Shown here: positions 32,769 through 41,181 of the stretch, piece after piece
How positions within the stretch are numbered: the stretch's first letter is position 1
Layout: each line of letters opens with the position of its first letter
Assembly: GCA_023426125.1 (NCBI GenBank)
Contig: JAFABI010000016.1
Location: 111,616-175,615, forward strand
Source: Bacillota bacterium
GTDB lineage: Bacteria; Bacillota; Clostridia; Acetivibrionales; DTU013
Reading direction: 5' to 3'
Length of the DNA stretch: 64,000 nucleotides
Notes under the pieces: generated by a model
Seen by the model: the letters and a program-made list of their open reading frames with translations, nothing else
What the model was told of the DNA's origin: nothing
The model's database searches: none
Translations under genes and position numbers: made by a program

Positions 32769-34361
32769 ATGTATAGTGTTTTAATTGTAGATGATGAAGA
32801 GATTATCCGAAAAGGCCTTTGCCACATAATCGATTGGGAAGGTGCGGGCTTTACCGTAGCCGGAGCTGTCTGCGGAGGTGCCGAGGCGCTTGAGTTCATT
32901 AAGAAAAGGGCGGTGGATGTGGTTCTGACGGATATACGTATGCCGCATATGTCCGGTATTGATCTCATCAGGAATATATACAAAATAGACAATGAGACAA
33001 AAGCCGTAATCGTCAGTGGGTATAATGATTTCGACTATGCACAAAAAGCAATTCAATATGGCGCGTTCCGGTACATTTTAAAACCGACCCAGGAGGATGA
33101 GGTCCTGGAGGTTTTTAGTGAATTGAAGACCGTGCTTGACCAGGAGACGGATAAAAAAAAAATCTTTGCCAAAGGGATGGATTATAAGCTAAATGAGGCT
33201 TTGCTGCGAGTGGTTTCCGGAGAATATGACTCAACGGATATAGATCTGCTTTCAAATAAGGCTGTTTTCAGGTACGTTAAGGAGATAGCCATTCTAAAAC
33301 TGGGTGTTTATAAATGTTTTACAAAAAAGCGTGCGCAAAACATGCAGGAGCATATCCGTCAGGTATTAAGCCGCATATGTGATGTTGTCTGCGATTTTAA
33401 TACGATGGATATCCTGCAGATTAAGGAAGCCGGCGGCAATGTTGCAAGCTTTGTAGTTCTAAAGTCTGACAAAGAAGGGCTTGTTGAGCTTTGTCACAAG
33501 CTGTTTGATGCGGCAATGGGAGTGGTTGACCATATCGATGGGATATGCTTGTCGGCGGCAATGGGTGAAGCTGTACATAAGATTGAGGACTTGAACCGAT
33601 CCCGGATGTCTTCGGAAAGCCGGTTGAGCCTTAGGTTTAACATGGGAACCGGAAAGCTGATAACATCAGGCAATGCGGATATGGGAAAAGCAGGAGATCA
33701 TTTGTCCGGCTTTGATATTGACGGCATGTCAAAAGATCTATGCGCTTGCCTGGCGGAGAACAGGATGAATCACATGAAATACCTTGTTGACAGGCACATA
33801 GGCTCTTTAGGTGACGGCAGGAATGTAAATTATGAGGATGTCAGCGCCAATATTTTCTTGCTTCTGAAAAAAGTGGAGAATGACTGCCTGCGAAGAGGGC
33901 TGATTATGGAAGCGGCATTGACAGGCAATTCCGGGCGTATTAATGAGATTTCCGAATACACTACTTCCCAAGACCTCTGCCTGTATATTGTATCAATGCT
34001 GGAAGAAATCAGAGGAATTATTGACAGAACAGAGGTTGAAAAGGGCAAATGGTTGGTTAAAGCCGCAATACAGACAATAGAGCGTGAATACTCCAAAGAG
34101 CTTACGCTTGCGGCAATCGCGGATAGTATGCAGGTGACTTCCGAACACCTGTCAAGGACATTCAAAAAGGAGACAGGAAGGAATTTCAAGGATTTCCTTC
34201 TGGAGGTCAGAATGGAGGAAGCGAAGAAGCTTCTCAACCGGACCTATATAAAGGTCTACGAAATAGCGCAATGTACCGGCTATCGTGACAACCACCATTT
34301 TAGCGTAGCATTTAAGAACTACACGGGAATCACCCCTTCGGAATATAGAAAAAGGATCTAG
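32769..34361 (+). CDS. YesN-type response regulator with AraC-family DNA-binding domain
   Basis: 530 residues. The receiver domain (1-120) has the acidic pocket VDDEEIIRKG, phospho-acceptor Asp55 in LTDIRMPHMSG and Lys105 in LKPTQ. A central region of about 300 residues without clear homology follows, as in other YesN proteins. The C-terminal double HTH (about 430-530) contains IADSMQVTSEHLSRTFKKET and the signature YRDNHHFSVAFKNYTGITPS. Such regulators activate nearby sugar ABC transporters and hydrolases. The partner kinase follows after a family A repeat, and the LplB/LplC-type transport genes lie downstream. Confidence 0.92.
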   Translation: MYSVLIVDDEEIIRKGLCHIIDWEGAGFTVAGAVCGGAEALEFIKKRAVDVVLTDIRMPHMSGIDLIRNIYKIDNETKAVIVSGYNDFDYAQKAIQYGAFRYILKPTQEDEVLEVFSELKTVLDQETDKKKIFAKGMDYKLNEALLRVVSGEYDSTDIDLLSNKAVFRYVKEIAILKLGVYKCFTKKRAQNMQEHIRQVLSRICDVVCDFNTMDILQIKEAGGNVASFVVLKSDKEGLVELCHKLFDAAMGVVDHIDGICLSAAMGEAVHKIEDLNRSRMSSESRLSLRFNMGTGKLITSGNADMGKAGDHLSGFDIDGMSKDLCACLAENRMNHMKYLVDRHIGSLGDGRNVNYEDVSANIFLLLKKVENDCLRRGLIMEAALTGNSGRINEISEYTTSQDLCLYIVSMLEEIRGIIDRTEVEKGKWLVKAAIQTIEREYSKELTLAAIADSMQVTSEHLSRTFKKETGRNFKDFLLEVRMEEAKKLLNRTYIKVYEIAQCTGYRDNHHFSVAFKNYTGITPSEYRKRI

Positions 34362-34474
34362 CACTGCAGCGCGGATAACCGGATCATCCTTGCGTAAATA
34401 CCGTGCCGGGGCATCCGCGGTTGCTTCTGCAACGCACATGGATGCCGGTTTAAAATGAAGCTTGCGATGCAGTA
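34362..34474. repeat. MITE-like element, family A copy 4, exactly between response regulator and kinase genes
   Basis: CACTGCAGCG (34362-34371) and GATGCAGTA (34466-34474) are diverged terminal repeats around a GATGCC core. The element begins on the base after the TAG of the regulator. Its last base is the A of the first ATG of the kinase gene, so it may supply the kinase start region. Confidence 0.6.
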
Positions 34475-37251
34475 TGGAAAAAATGATGAAAAACAGGCTG
34501 CAAAAAAAAATTTTCAAATACTATGATATTCTTCTTTTATTGGTTGTATTTTTGACGGCATTTTTTTCGTATACATTTCAAAGGGACAGGATATGGAAAG
34601 AGGCGGAAGGCTTTTATTTGCCATATATAAACGAGTCTGCCGAGAGAACGCAGGTGATTTTTTCCGAATTGGTCAATATGATAAGTATGGTTGGCGAAAA
34701 TGAACTGATACTGGAAAACCGGTTGAATTCAAATGATGTAAAAGCAATGGATGCAAGAGAAATTGCTTTAATCGCCCAAAAACAAAAATACCTTTCCGGA
34801 ATCATTAAGGAATACTCGGTGGTAGATTCGATTTTGCTGTTCCAGGATAGCTTTGTGTTTCAGGGAGCGAATTTCAACAGGGCGGAAATGACAAAGCCGG
34901 AAAAGGAGCAAATATTGGAGGCCGTCAGAGTCGGAAGGGAGACGGGTATTTCTTTTGGAGAATTCTGTTTGTGCAGAACAAATATTTACTTTGAAGACCA
35001 GATTGTCCTTTTTAAAAGATTTGAGGAAGATTCCTTTATTTTTCTCATTTTTAACAGCAAGCTGTTGACCAGGATAAAATTTCCTGAGGGAAGCGCCTAT
35101 ATTACCAATGGGATAAGAACCGTCAAGCTCTCAGGGGAGAAGGATTTTGACGGGGAATATGTGATAAAGGCAGCCGCCGGTGAGAATGGGCAGTTGTATG
35201 GAGGCATCACGATAAAGGATGAAAGTGTCTCATTTACAAACAGGATAGGACTGCAGGGGTGGAGCGTTGTCAACATCATCGACATGTCCGGTATTATGCA
35301 GGCTCTTGAACACAGAAATGTGCAGCTGCTCCCTGTTTTGGCCGTTGCTGCCGCATGTTCACTCTTGATTATTTTAATGTTTTCGAGGCGGTTACTGGGA
35401 AGGATAAACAGCCTTAAGGAGATTGTTGAATATGAAATCCCCGACCGATTGGAGGGATTGAAGATACCTGCAGGCAGCAAGCTTGGAGGGACGAATAAAA
35501 TTTCTCTGCGGGCCAAGGTTTTTTTTGTATTTTTTTTATCCATACTCCTGCCCGTTTTTTCCATCACAGCCGTATCTTATTTCAGCTTTATTTATGTTAT
35601 CGAAGAGAAATTTGTAAATTCCATTGATACAAATCTGAACAGAATCACATACAATGTGAACTTCCTGATGGAAAGCTATGTTAAGACGATATCCGGGATT
35701 GCCACCGATTCATATGTAATTGACAGCCTATCCGATTATTACAGGCAAAAAAATGTTAAAACCTATGAGAGCAGGCAGAAGGAAATCACAAAATATGTGT
35801 TCGATCGTCTTTTTTTCAGGGAAGGGATCATCAATATAAGTATTTATGACAACAGCCACAAGCTTTTTTATTCCTATTTGCAGGAGAACAGCGCTTCAAG
35901 TGAAGCCGCCTCAAAAAGTGATATAGAAAAGGTCTTGGATACCGATCCTTTCAAATTCTGGCAGGGCCCCTGCCTAGATTATTTCAACAACAGCTATTTC
36001 AGGATAGGCATGAAGCTGAGGAGACCCGCCGATTCACAGCCTATGGGGTTCCTTTTACTTGATGTAAGCCTGGACAGCCTTCAAAGGGCCATAAGCAATA
36101 CGATAACAGAGAGAGACATATTTGTTGCCGTATGTACCGGGGATAACAGGGAGATTAGTAGTATCAATTCCCATATTGTCGGGAATGCAAAAAAGCAGGA
36201 GCTGATAGAGGGCATATATCCGAAAAAAGGCGCCGTTTTAAGCCGGACGGTTGACAACTTCCATATTGTGGCGGACAATCTGGACAGTAATGATTGGCGC
36301 ATAATTACCGCTGTAAGCGTGAGCGATTATGCAGGCAGATATCTAAAAATATTATATGGGAACATGATGCTGCTTCTGGTGTATTTGTTTGTGTCTTTTT
36401 TCGCTTCACTGGGGTTTTCCATGTCTCTGACCAAAAATCTGAAGCTCCTTGAAAAGGAGCTTTTAAAGCTGCAGCCGGACAAAGTAAAGCAGATGGAATT
36501 TCCAAAGAGCGGTGATGAAATAGAGGAGCTTGGGCAGGCTTTCAATATGCTTATAGAGAGGATCAGCCTGCTTATCAAGGAAGTATATGAGGAAAGACTG
36601 GAGCGAAGCAAGACGGAGATCAAGCTGAAGGAGACACAATATTATGCTTTGCAGGCACAGATCAATCCTCATTTTTTATATAATACGCTTGAAACGATAC
36701 ATTTCATGATCAAGGGTGAAGATAAAAGAGCTGTAAAAATGGTACAGATGCTTGGAAAGCTGTTTCGTCTCGGCGTCGGGAACGGAGAAAAATATATATG
36801 TTTAAGGGAAGAGATCGAGTATGTCAAGCTGTATGTACAGATTCAGCAGATAAGGTATTCCGGTGCGTTTTCTGTGGAATATATAATAAGTGAAAACATT
36901 ATGAAGCTCCGCATACTAAGGTTTATATTGCAGCCAATTATTGAAAACGCCATACATCATGGCCTTGAAGCTGTAAAAAGCGGAGGTGTGATAGAAATAT
37001 CCGCCGAAGCCGCCGAAGCCATGTTAATCGTAAAAATAGCGGACAACGGGGTTGGTATCGAAGATACGGTCCTTGAACGTCTTAACATGCAGCTGGACGG
37101 TTCGATAAATAAGAAGAGCATCGGCATGATGAATGTTCATGAGAGAATAAGACTGGAATATGGCGCGGAATACGGACTTACCTTGGAGACTGTAAAGAAT
37201 ATCGGTACGACGATCTATATCAAACTACCGCTGATAGAAGATAAGCAATAA
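34474..37251 (+). CDS. YesM-type sensor histidine kinase with two tandem extracellular sensor units
   Basis: About 925 residues; typical YesM is near 600. Membrane segments at about 19-35, 285-303, 348-370 and 630-650 enclose two extracellular regions of about 250 and 260 residues instead of one. A HAMP-like linker (SMSLTKNLKLLEKELLKLQ) leads to the His_kinase domain with QAQINPHFLYNTLETIHFMI (His at about 731). The ATPase domain has ILQPIIENAIHHGLEA (about 823) and IADNGVGIED, then IGMMNVHERIRLEYG. Candidate starts are ATG 34474, 34483 and 34486; none has a strong ribosome binding site. It should phosphorylate the upstream YesN. Confidence 0.9.
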   Translation: MEKMMKNRLQKKIFKYYDILLLLVVFLTAFFSYTFQRDRIWKEAEGFYLPYINESAERTQVIFSELVNMISMVGENELILENRLNSNDVKAMDAREIALIAQKQKYLSGIIKEYSVVDSILLFQDSFVFQGANFNRAEMTKPEKEQILEAVRVGRETGISFGEFCLCRTNIYFEDQIVLFKRFEEDSFIFLIFNSKLLTRIKFPEGSAYITNGIRTVKLSGEKDFDGEYVIKAAAGENGQLYGGITIKDESVSFTNRIGLQGWSVVNIIDMSGIMQALEHRNVQLLPVLAVAAACSLLIILMFSRRLLGRINSLKEIVEYEIPDRLEGLKIPAGSKLGGTNKISLRAKVFFVFFLSILLPVFSITAVSYFSFIYVIEEKFVNSIDTNLNRITYNVNFLMESYVKTISGIATDSYVIDSLSDYYRQKNVKTYESRQKEITKYVFDRLFFREGIINISIYDNSHKLFYSYLQENSASSEAASKSDIEKVLDTDPFKFWQGPCLDYFNNSYFRIGMKLRRPADSQPMGFLLLDVSLDSLQRAISNTITERDIFVAVCTGDNREISSINSHIVGNAKKQELIEGIYPKKGAVLSRTVDNFHIVADNLDSNDWRIITAVSVSDYAGRYLKILYGNMMLLLVYLFVSFFASLGFSMSLTKNLKLLEKELLKLQPDKVKQMEFPKSGDEIEELGQAFNMLIERISLLIKEVYEERLERSKTEIKLKETQYYALQAQINPHFLYNTLETIHFMIKGEDKRAVKMVQMLGKLFRLGVGNGEKYICLREEIEYVKLYVQIQQIRYSGAFSVEYIISENIMKLRILRFILQPIIENAIHHGLEAVKSGGVIEISAEAAEAMLIVKIADNGVGIEDTVLERLNMQLDGSINKKSIGMMNVHERIRLEYGAEYGLTLETVKNIGTTIYIKLPLIEDKQ

Positions 37252-37390
37252 GGAAAAGAAAACCTCCCGTATAAGCTTCTGAAAACGTAGTCCATAAGGC
37301 CGTGGCTGGTCACAAATGCATTGCATTTGCTGCTTGCCTGTGCAACCTGAATTTTTTAGAAAAACGCAAAAATGTATTTCAATATACCTG

Positions 37391-37456
37391 ATATCAAAAA
37401 TATAAAACAAATATCAAGTTTACCCCGTTTTTTTTCTTCCCGGCCAACGGTATAAT
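37391..37456 (+). promoter_or_regulatory. Candidate regulated promoter of the sugar transport operon with 20-bp-spaced direct repeats
   Basis: A good -10 TATAAT (37451-37456) has no recognisable -35. Upstream, ATATCAA occurs twice (37391 and 37411), exactly 20 bp apart and on the same face of the helix. This is the geometry expected of an AraC-type activator site. The neighbouring YesN protein is the obvious candidate to bind. Confidence 0.5.
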
Positions 37457-37497
37457 AGTAAGGTAGTCAGATAAACTGACATACAGGAGGAAGATTC

Positions 37498-38457
37498 ATG
37501 TCAACGACGAAACCTGCAGGCATTTCTATAAAAAGAGCGGAGACAGTCAGGAAAGCAAGCTGGTGGAAGGAACTGGCCAAAAACAAGTATCTTTATATGA
37601 TGCTGGTTCCGATTATGATATGGTACCTTATATTTCGATATGCTCCCATGTATGGAGTGATTCTGTCTTTTCAGAAATTTTCTTTTGCCAAGGGGATATT
37701 CGGGAGCCCGTTTGTCGGATTTGAGAATTTTGTGAAGCTTTTTTCGGATAGCGGATTCATAACGTCCATCTCAAATACCTTCATTATAAATATATTGAAG
37801 CTTCTGATAGGATTCCCCATGCCCATTATTTTTGCCATACTGCTTAGTGAAATCAGAAATATCGGGTATAAAAGGCTGGTTCAAACTGTAACGTACCTTC
37901 CCCATTTTGTATCATGGGTAGTATTGGCAGGGATCCTTAACCTTATTCTTGCGCAGGATGTAGGGGTATTGAACCACCTTCTTGGCAGTGTGGGCATTGA
38001 ACGCGCAAATTTTTTAACCAGTAATGAGCATTTTCGCGGGGTACTTATATTGTCGGATATATGGAAAGAAATGGGATGGAATTCGATAATATATCTTGCG
38101 GGTATCGCCGGAATAAATCCATTGCTGTATGAAGCTGCATTTATGGATGGCGCCGGCAGATGGGCAAGAATAAAGTATATTACAGTACCATGCCTGGGAA
38201 ATGTCATTGCAATCATGTTTATCCTCAACGTAGGCAGCTTGATACAGATGGGCTTTGATCAGATCTATAATTTATATAACCCCGCGGTATATGAAACAGC
38301 AGACATTATTGACACGTATATTGTCAGAAATCTTCAAAGGAATCCAAGGTTTGGGGTGCTTTCGGCGGCAAGTACTGTAAAGGCGTTTATATCACTGGCC
38401 TTCTTATTGGCAGCCAACAGGCTTGTCAAATTTTACGGGCAAGAAGGAATATACTAA
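37498..38457 (+). CDS. Sugar ABC transporter permease, LplB/UgpA type
   Basis: 319 residues, six membrane segments. The start LAKNKYLYMMLVPIMIWYLI and YAPMYGVILSFQKFSFAKGI are typical of the LplB group. The conserved permease loop EAAFMDGAGRWARIKYITVP (about 217-236) is the EAA motif contacting the ATPase. NPAVYETADIIDTYIVRNLQ near the end is also LplB-like. These permeases take up oligosaccharides with a shared ATPase encoded elsewhere; none is in the window. Start ATG 37498 behind CAGGAGG; the second permease follows 19 bp after its stop. Confidence 0.92.
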   Translation: MSTTKPAGISIKRAETVRKASWWKELAKNKYLYMMLVPIMIWYLIFRYAPMYGVILSFQKFSFAKGIFGSPFVGFENFVKLFSDSGFITSISNTFIINILKLLIGFPMPIIFAILLSEIRNIGYKRLVQTVTYLPHFVSWVVLAGILNLILAQDVGVLNHLLGSVGIERANFLTSNEHFRGVLILSDIWKEMGWNSIIYLAGIAGINPLLYEAAFMDGAGRWARIKYITVPCLGNVIAIMFILNVGSLIQMGFDQIYNLYNPAVYETADIIDTYIVRNLQRNPRFGVLSAASTVKAFISLAFLLAANRLVKFYGQEGIY

Positions 38458-38476
38458 AGAGAGGAGGAAAAGTGCC

Positions 38477-39334
38477 ATGCAAGGTTTGAAGAAGCTGAGT
38501 GTTTTTGATTATGTAAATTATGCCATCATGCTTTTATTAATGCTGATTACCTTTTATCCTTTCTGGATACAGCTGGTGATCTCCATTTCCACAAAGGAAG
38601 CGTATTTCTCAAGCGTGTTTCACCTCATCCCGGTATCCTTTTCGCTGGATACTTACAAATATGCCTTTTCAGAGCCTATGATTACCAGGGCGACCGCGAT
38701 CAGTGTGCTTGTAACGGTTTTGGGCACCTCCTTGAGCCTCTTGCTGACTTCAATGGGGGCGTATCCTTTATCAAAGAAGAGCCTTAAGGGTAGAAACGTA
38801 ATCTTCTTCCTGATCGTAATAACCATGTTTTTTGACGGCGGACTGATCGCCTGGTATATACTCATTAACTCCCTGGGGCTCAGCAATACGATACTGGCCT
38901 TTTTCATACCCGGTGCGGTCAGTACATACAATCTTATCCTTATGAAGAACTATTATACAAAAATCCCCGAAAGTCTTGAAGAATCAGCCAAGGTGGATGG
39001 ATATAATGACATAAGGATATTCTTTCTGATCATCCTTCCAAGCTCGAAGCCTATATTTGCTACAATTACTTTGTTTTATTCCGTCAGCTTCTGGAATGAT
39101 TTTTTTACACCCATGCTTTTTACTACAAACAACAAGCTGTACCCGCTTTCGCTTGTCCTGAGGAACCTGATCGTAAGTTCCCAGAACATGCATGCCAAAA
39201 GCCTGGAATTCCAGATTTCCGACATGGTGCGGGGCGCCGTCATTGTAATCAGTATCGTTCCCATTATGCTTGTCTATCCCTTCATACAAAAGCATTTTGT
39301 GCAGGGAATCATGCTTGGCGCCGTCAAAGAATGA
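38477..39334 (+). CDS. Sugar ABC transporter permease, LplC/YtcP type
   Basis: About 285 residues, six membrane segments. N-terminal FDYVNYAIMLLLMLITFYPF and later YPLSKKSLKGRNVIFFLIVI, MFFDGGLIAWYILINSLGL and ESLEESAKVDGYNDIRIFFL (the EAA loop, about 177-197) mark the carbohydrate permease family 2. It ends with the usual YPFIQKHFVQGIMLGAVKE. ATG 38477 has GAGGAGG 9 bp upstream; the longer frame from 38423 overlaps the previous gene. It forms the heterodimeric channel with the preceding permease. Confidence 0.92.
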   Translation: MQGLKKLSVFDYVNYAIMLLLMLITFYPFWIQLVISISTKEAYFSSVFHLIPVSFSLDTYKYAFSEPMITRATAISVLVTVLGTSLSLLLTSMGAYPLSKKSLKGRNVIFFLIVITMFFDGGLIAWYILINSLGLSNTILAFFIPGAVSTYNLILMKNYYTKIPESLEESAKVDGYNDIRIFFLIILPSSKPIFATITLFYSVSFWNDFFTPMLFTTNNKLYPLSLVLRNLIVSSQNMHAKSLEFQISDMVRGAVIVISIVPIMLVYPFIQKHFVQGIMLGAVKE

Positions 39335-39398
39335 GCAGGGTGAAAATAATGGCTCGCTGCCTTTATTATACAAAACGAATTATGAGGAGGAAGTCGCT

Positions 39399-41033
39399 AT
39401 GAAAAAGAAACTGTCCATAATCGCCGTATTCCTTGTTGCTGTCATGCTTGGCGGTTTATTTGCAGGCTGCGGCGGCAGTGAAGGCGCAAACACCCCGGTG
39501 ACGGACAAAGGGACGGTCGCCGAAAGTACAGAGCCGGAAAAGCCCGTACCGCTGAAAATATTCAGAATGGCAAACAAGCTTGACCCCGAAAAGGATCCCA
39601 TACTTTTGGAGCTGCAAAAGAGAACGAACACAAAAATTGAAATTGTGACCGCGCCCTGGGATCAATGGGTAAACAAGCTGAACCTGGTTATGAGTTCCGC
39701 CGAGGAGATGGACATCATCCATGTCGACGATTCGTCGCATCCCTGGACACAATGGGCGGAAGAAGGCCTGATGGTTAATCTGGATGATCATGTGAAGAGC
39801 AAGGAAGATTATCCGTACATGTATTCGGCAATGAATTCGGAAACCTTCAATGCGTTTGCAATCGATGGCAAGCATTACTATCTTCCGGGCGTAAATGACG
39901 GATACGACTATTCCATTTACCTGAGGAAGGACTGGCTGGATAACGTCGGACTGCAGGTGCCGACGACACCGGATGAATTCTATAACGTAATGAAGGCTTT
40001 TACAAAGAATGACCCCGACAAGAACAGTAAAGACGATACGGTAGGCTATGTAAGCCAGGTCGTCGACGGCACAATGGAAGACCTGATAGGTTTGTTCGGC
40101 ATGTTCGGGGGAGCGACGTACAGCTGGCATAACAAGCTGGACGTTGATTCGAACGGAAAGGTTTTTGATCCCAATACATCCAAGGAATCAAAAAACGCCC
40201 TTGTATTTTTGAACAGGCTATACAGAGAAGGGCTTATCAATACCGACCTGGCAAGTATCACAGATTCAAGTGAAAAATACATTTATACAAATAAGGGCGG
40301 AGGGACTTTTTTCACAGGTACCGGCGTGTCAAAGGCCTTGGGTATTCTAAGGGAATCTGCTCCTGAAGCCGATTTTGTAAATATTCCGCCTATGCAAGCG
40401 CCCGGCGCTGAGTTCAGGGCGCTGTCAGGCCCCGTATACTGGCTGCTGGTGGGTGTCCCTGCTTCCAGCAAGAATCAGGAAAAGGCCATCGAGTTTATTG
40501 AGTATATGAACAGCCAGGAAGGAAGAGAGCTTTTCCTTTGCGGTGTGAAGGGCAGGCATTATACGGAGCTTGACGCAAAGACCGGCCTGTTTGACCGTAA
40601 TACGGAAAACTGGGTCGCGGACTATGGTGAAGACGATTCCGTCAATCCCTTGTGGTGGGGTTTTACGTCAACCGTTTATGGGTATATCCCATGCAAGGAA
40701 TATTCTACCTGGGAAGAGGCTTATAACAATAAGGTCATCTATACGAGCGATGCAGACCAGAAGGACAGCTTCAACCGGTCCGTAATGATTAACAACGGAA
40801 GCAAATACATGGAAAATAAACCTTTCACACTTGTCAAGCTTCCTGAAGTAGACGACATAAAGGTCAAGCTCAACAATGATGTACTGGCGGTATATTATTT
40901 GAAGATGATTATTGAAAAAGACCAATCAAAGCTCGACGCTCTCTGGGACGAATTTGTCAGCGCATATGACAAGGCCGGTGGGAAGACCTATATCGAAGCG
41001 TTTCAGAAATACTATGACGAAAAACTCAAATAG
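39399..41033 (+). CDS. Extracellular sugar-binding lipoprotein (LipO/LplA family)
   Basis: 544 residues. A signal peptide ends in the lipobox LFAGC with Cys24, followed by a short polar linker. The family 1 solute-binding fold begins at VPLKIFRMANKLDPEKDP and includes LNLVMSSAEEMDIIHVDDSS, GKHYYLPGVNDGYDYSIYLR and KDWLDNVGLQVPTTPDEFYN. Acidic and aromatic residues are frequent, as in oligosaccharide binders. ATG 39399 has GAGGAGGAAG upstream; the longer frame from 39270 overlaps the permease gene. The hairpin at 41098-41134 would end most transcripts here, with partial read-through to the hydrolase. Confidence 0.92.
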   Translation: MKKKLSIIAVFLVAVMLGGLFAGCGGSEGANTPVTDKGTVAESTEPEKPVPLKIFRMANKLDPEKDPILLELQKRTNTKIEIVTAPWDQWVNKLNLVMSSAEEMDIIHVDDSSHPWTQWAEEGLMVNLDDHVKSKEDYPYMYSAMNSETFNAFAIDGKHYYLPGVNDGYDYSIYLRKDWLDNVGLQVPTTPDEFYNVMKAFTKNDPDKNSKDDTVGYVSQVVDGTMEDLIGLFGMFGGATYSWHNKLDVDSNGKVFDPNTSKESKNALVFLNRLYREGLINTDLASITDSSEKYIYTNKGGGTFFTGTGVSKALGILRESAPEADFVNIPPMQAPGAEFRALSGPVYWLLVGVPASSKNQEKAIEFIEYMNSQEGRELFLCGVKGRHYTELDAKTGLFDRNTENWVADYGEDDSVNPLWWGFTSTVYGYIPCKEYSTWEEAYNNKVIYTSDADQKDSFNRSVMINNGSKYMENKPFTLVKLPEVDDIKVKLNNDVLAVYYLKMIIEKDQSKLDALWDEFVSAYDKAGGKTYIEAFQKYYDEKLK

Positions 41034-41097
41034 CGGCGAAGGTACGGATGGATGATTCCTTAACGAGTTTTACACTGTAATTAGTACGGATGCAAGA

Positions 41098-41134
41098 AAT
41101 AAAGCCGGCAGGTTTTTACCTGACGGCTTTATTT
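41098..41134 (+). terminator. Intrinsic terminator between binding protein and glycoside hydrolase genes
   Basis: AATAAAGCCGGCAGG pairs with ACCTGACGGCTTTATT around a short T-rich loop, followed by TAAAATATTT. The stem is long and nearly perfect, so it may set the ratio of transporter to hydrolase. Confidence 0.75.
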
Positions 41135-41181
41135 AAAATATTTCATATTTTACGATAAGGTAAAAAGGAGCCGATGCTGTT

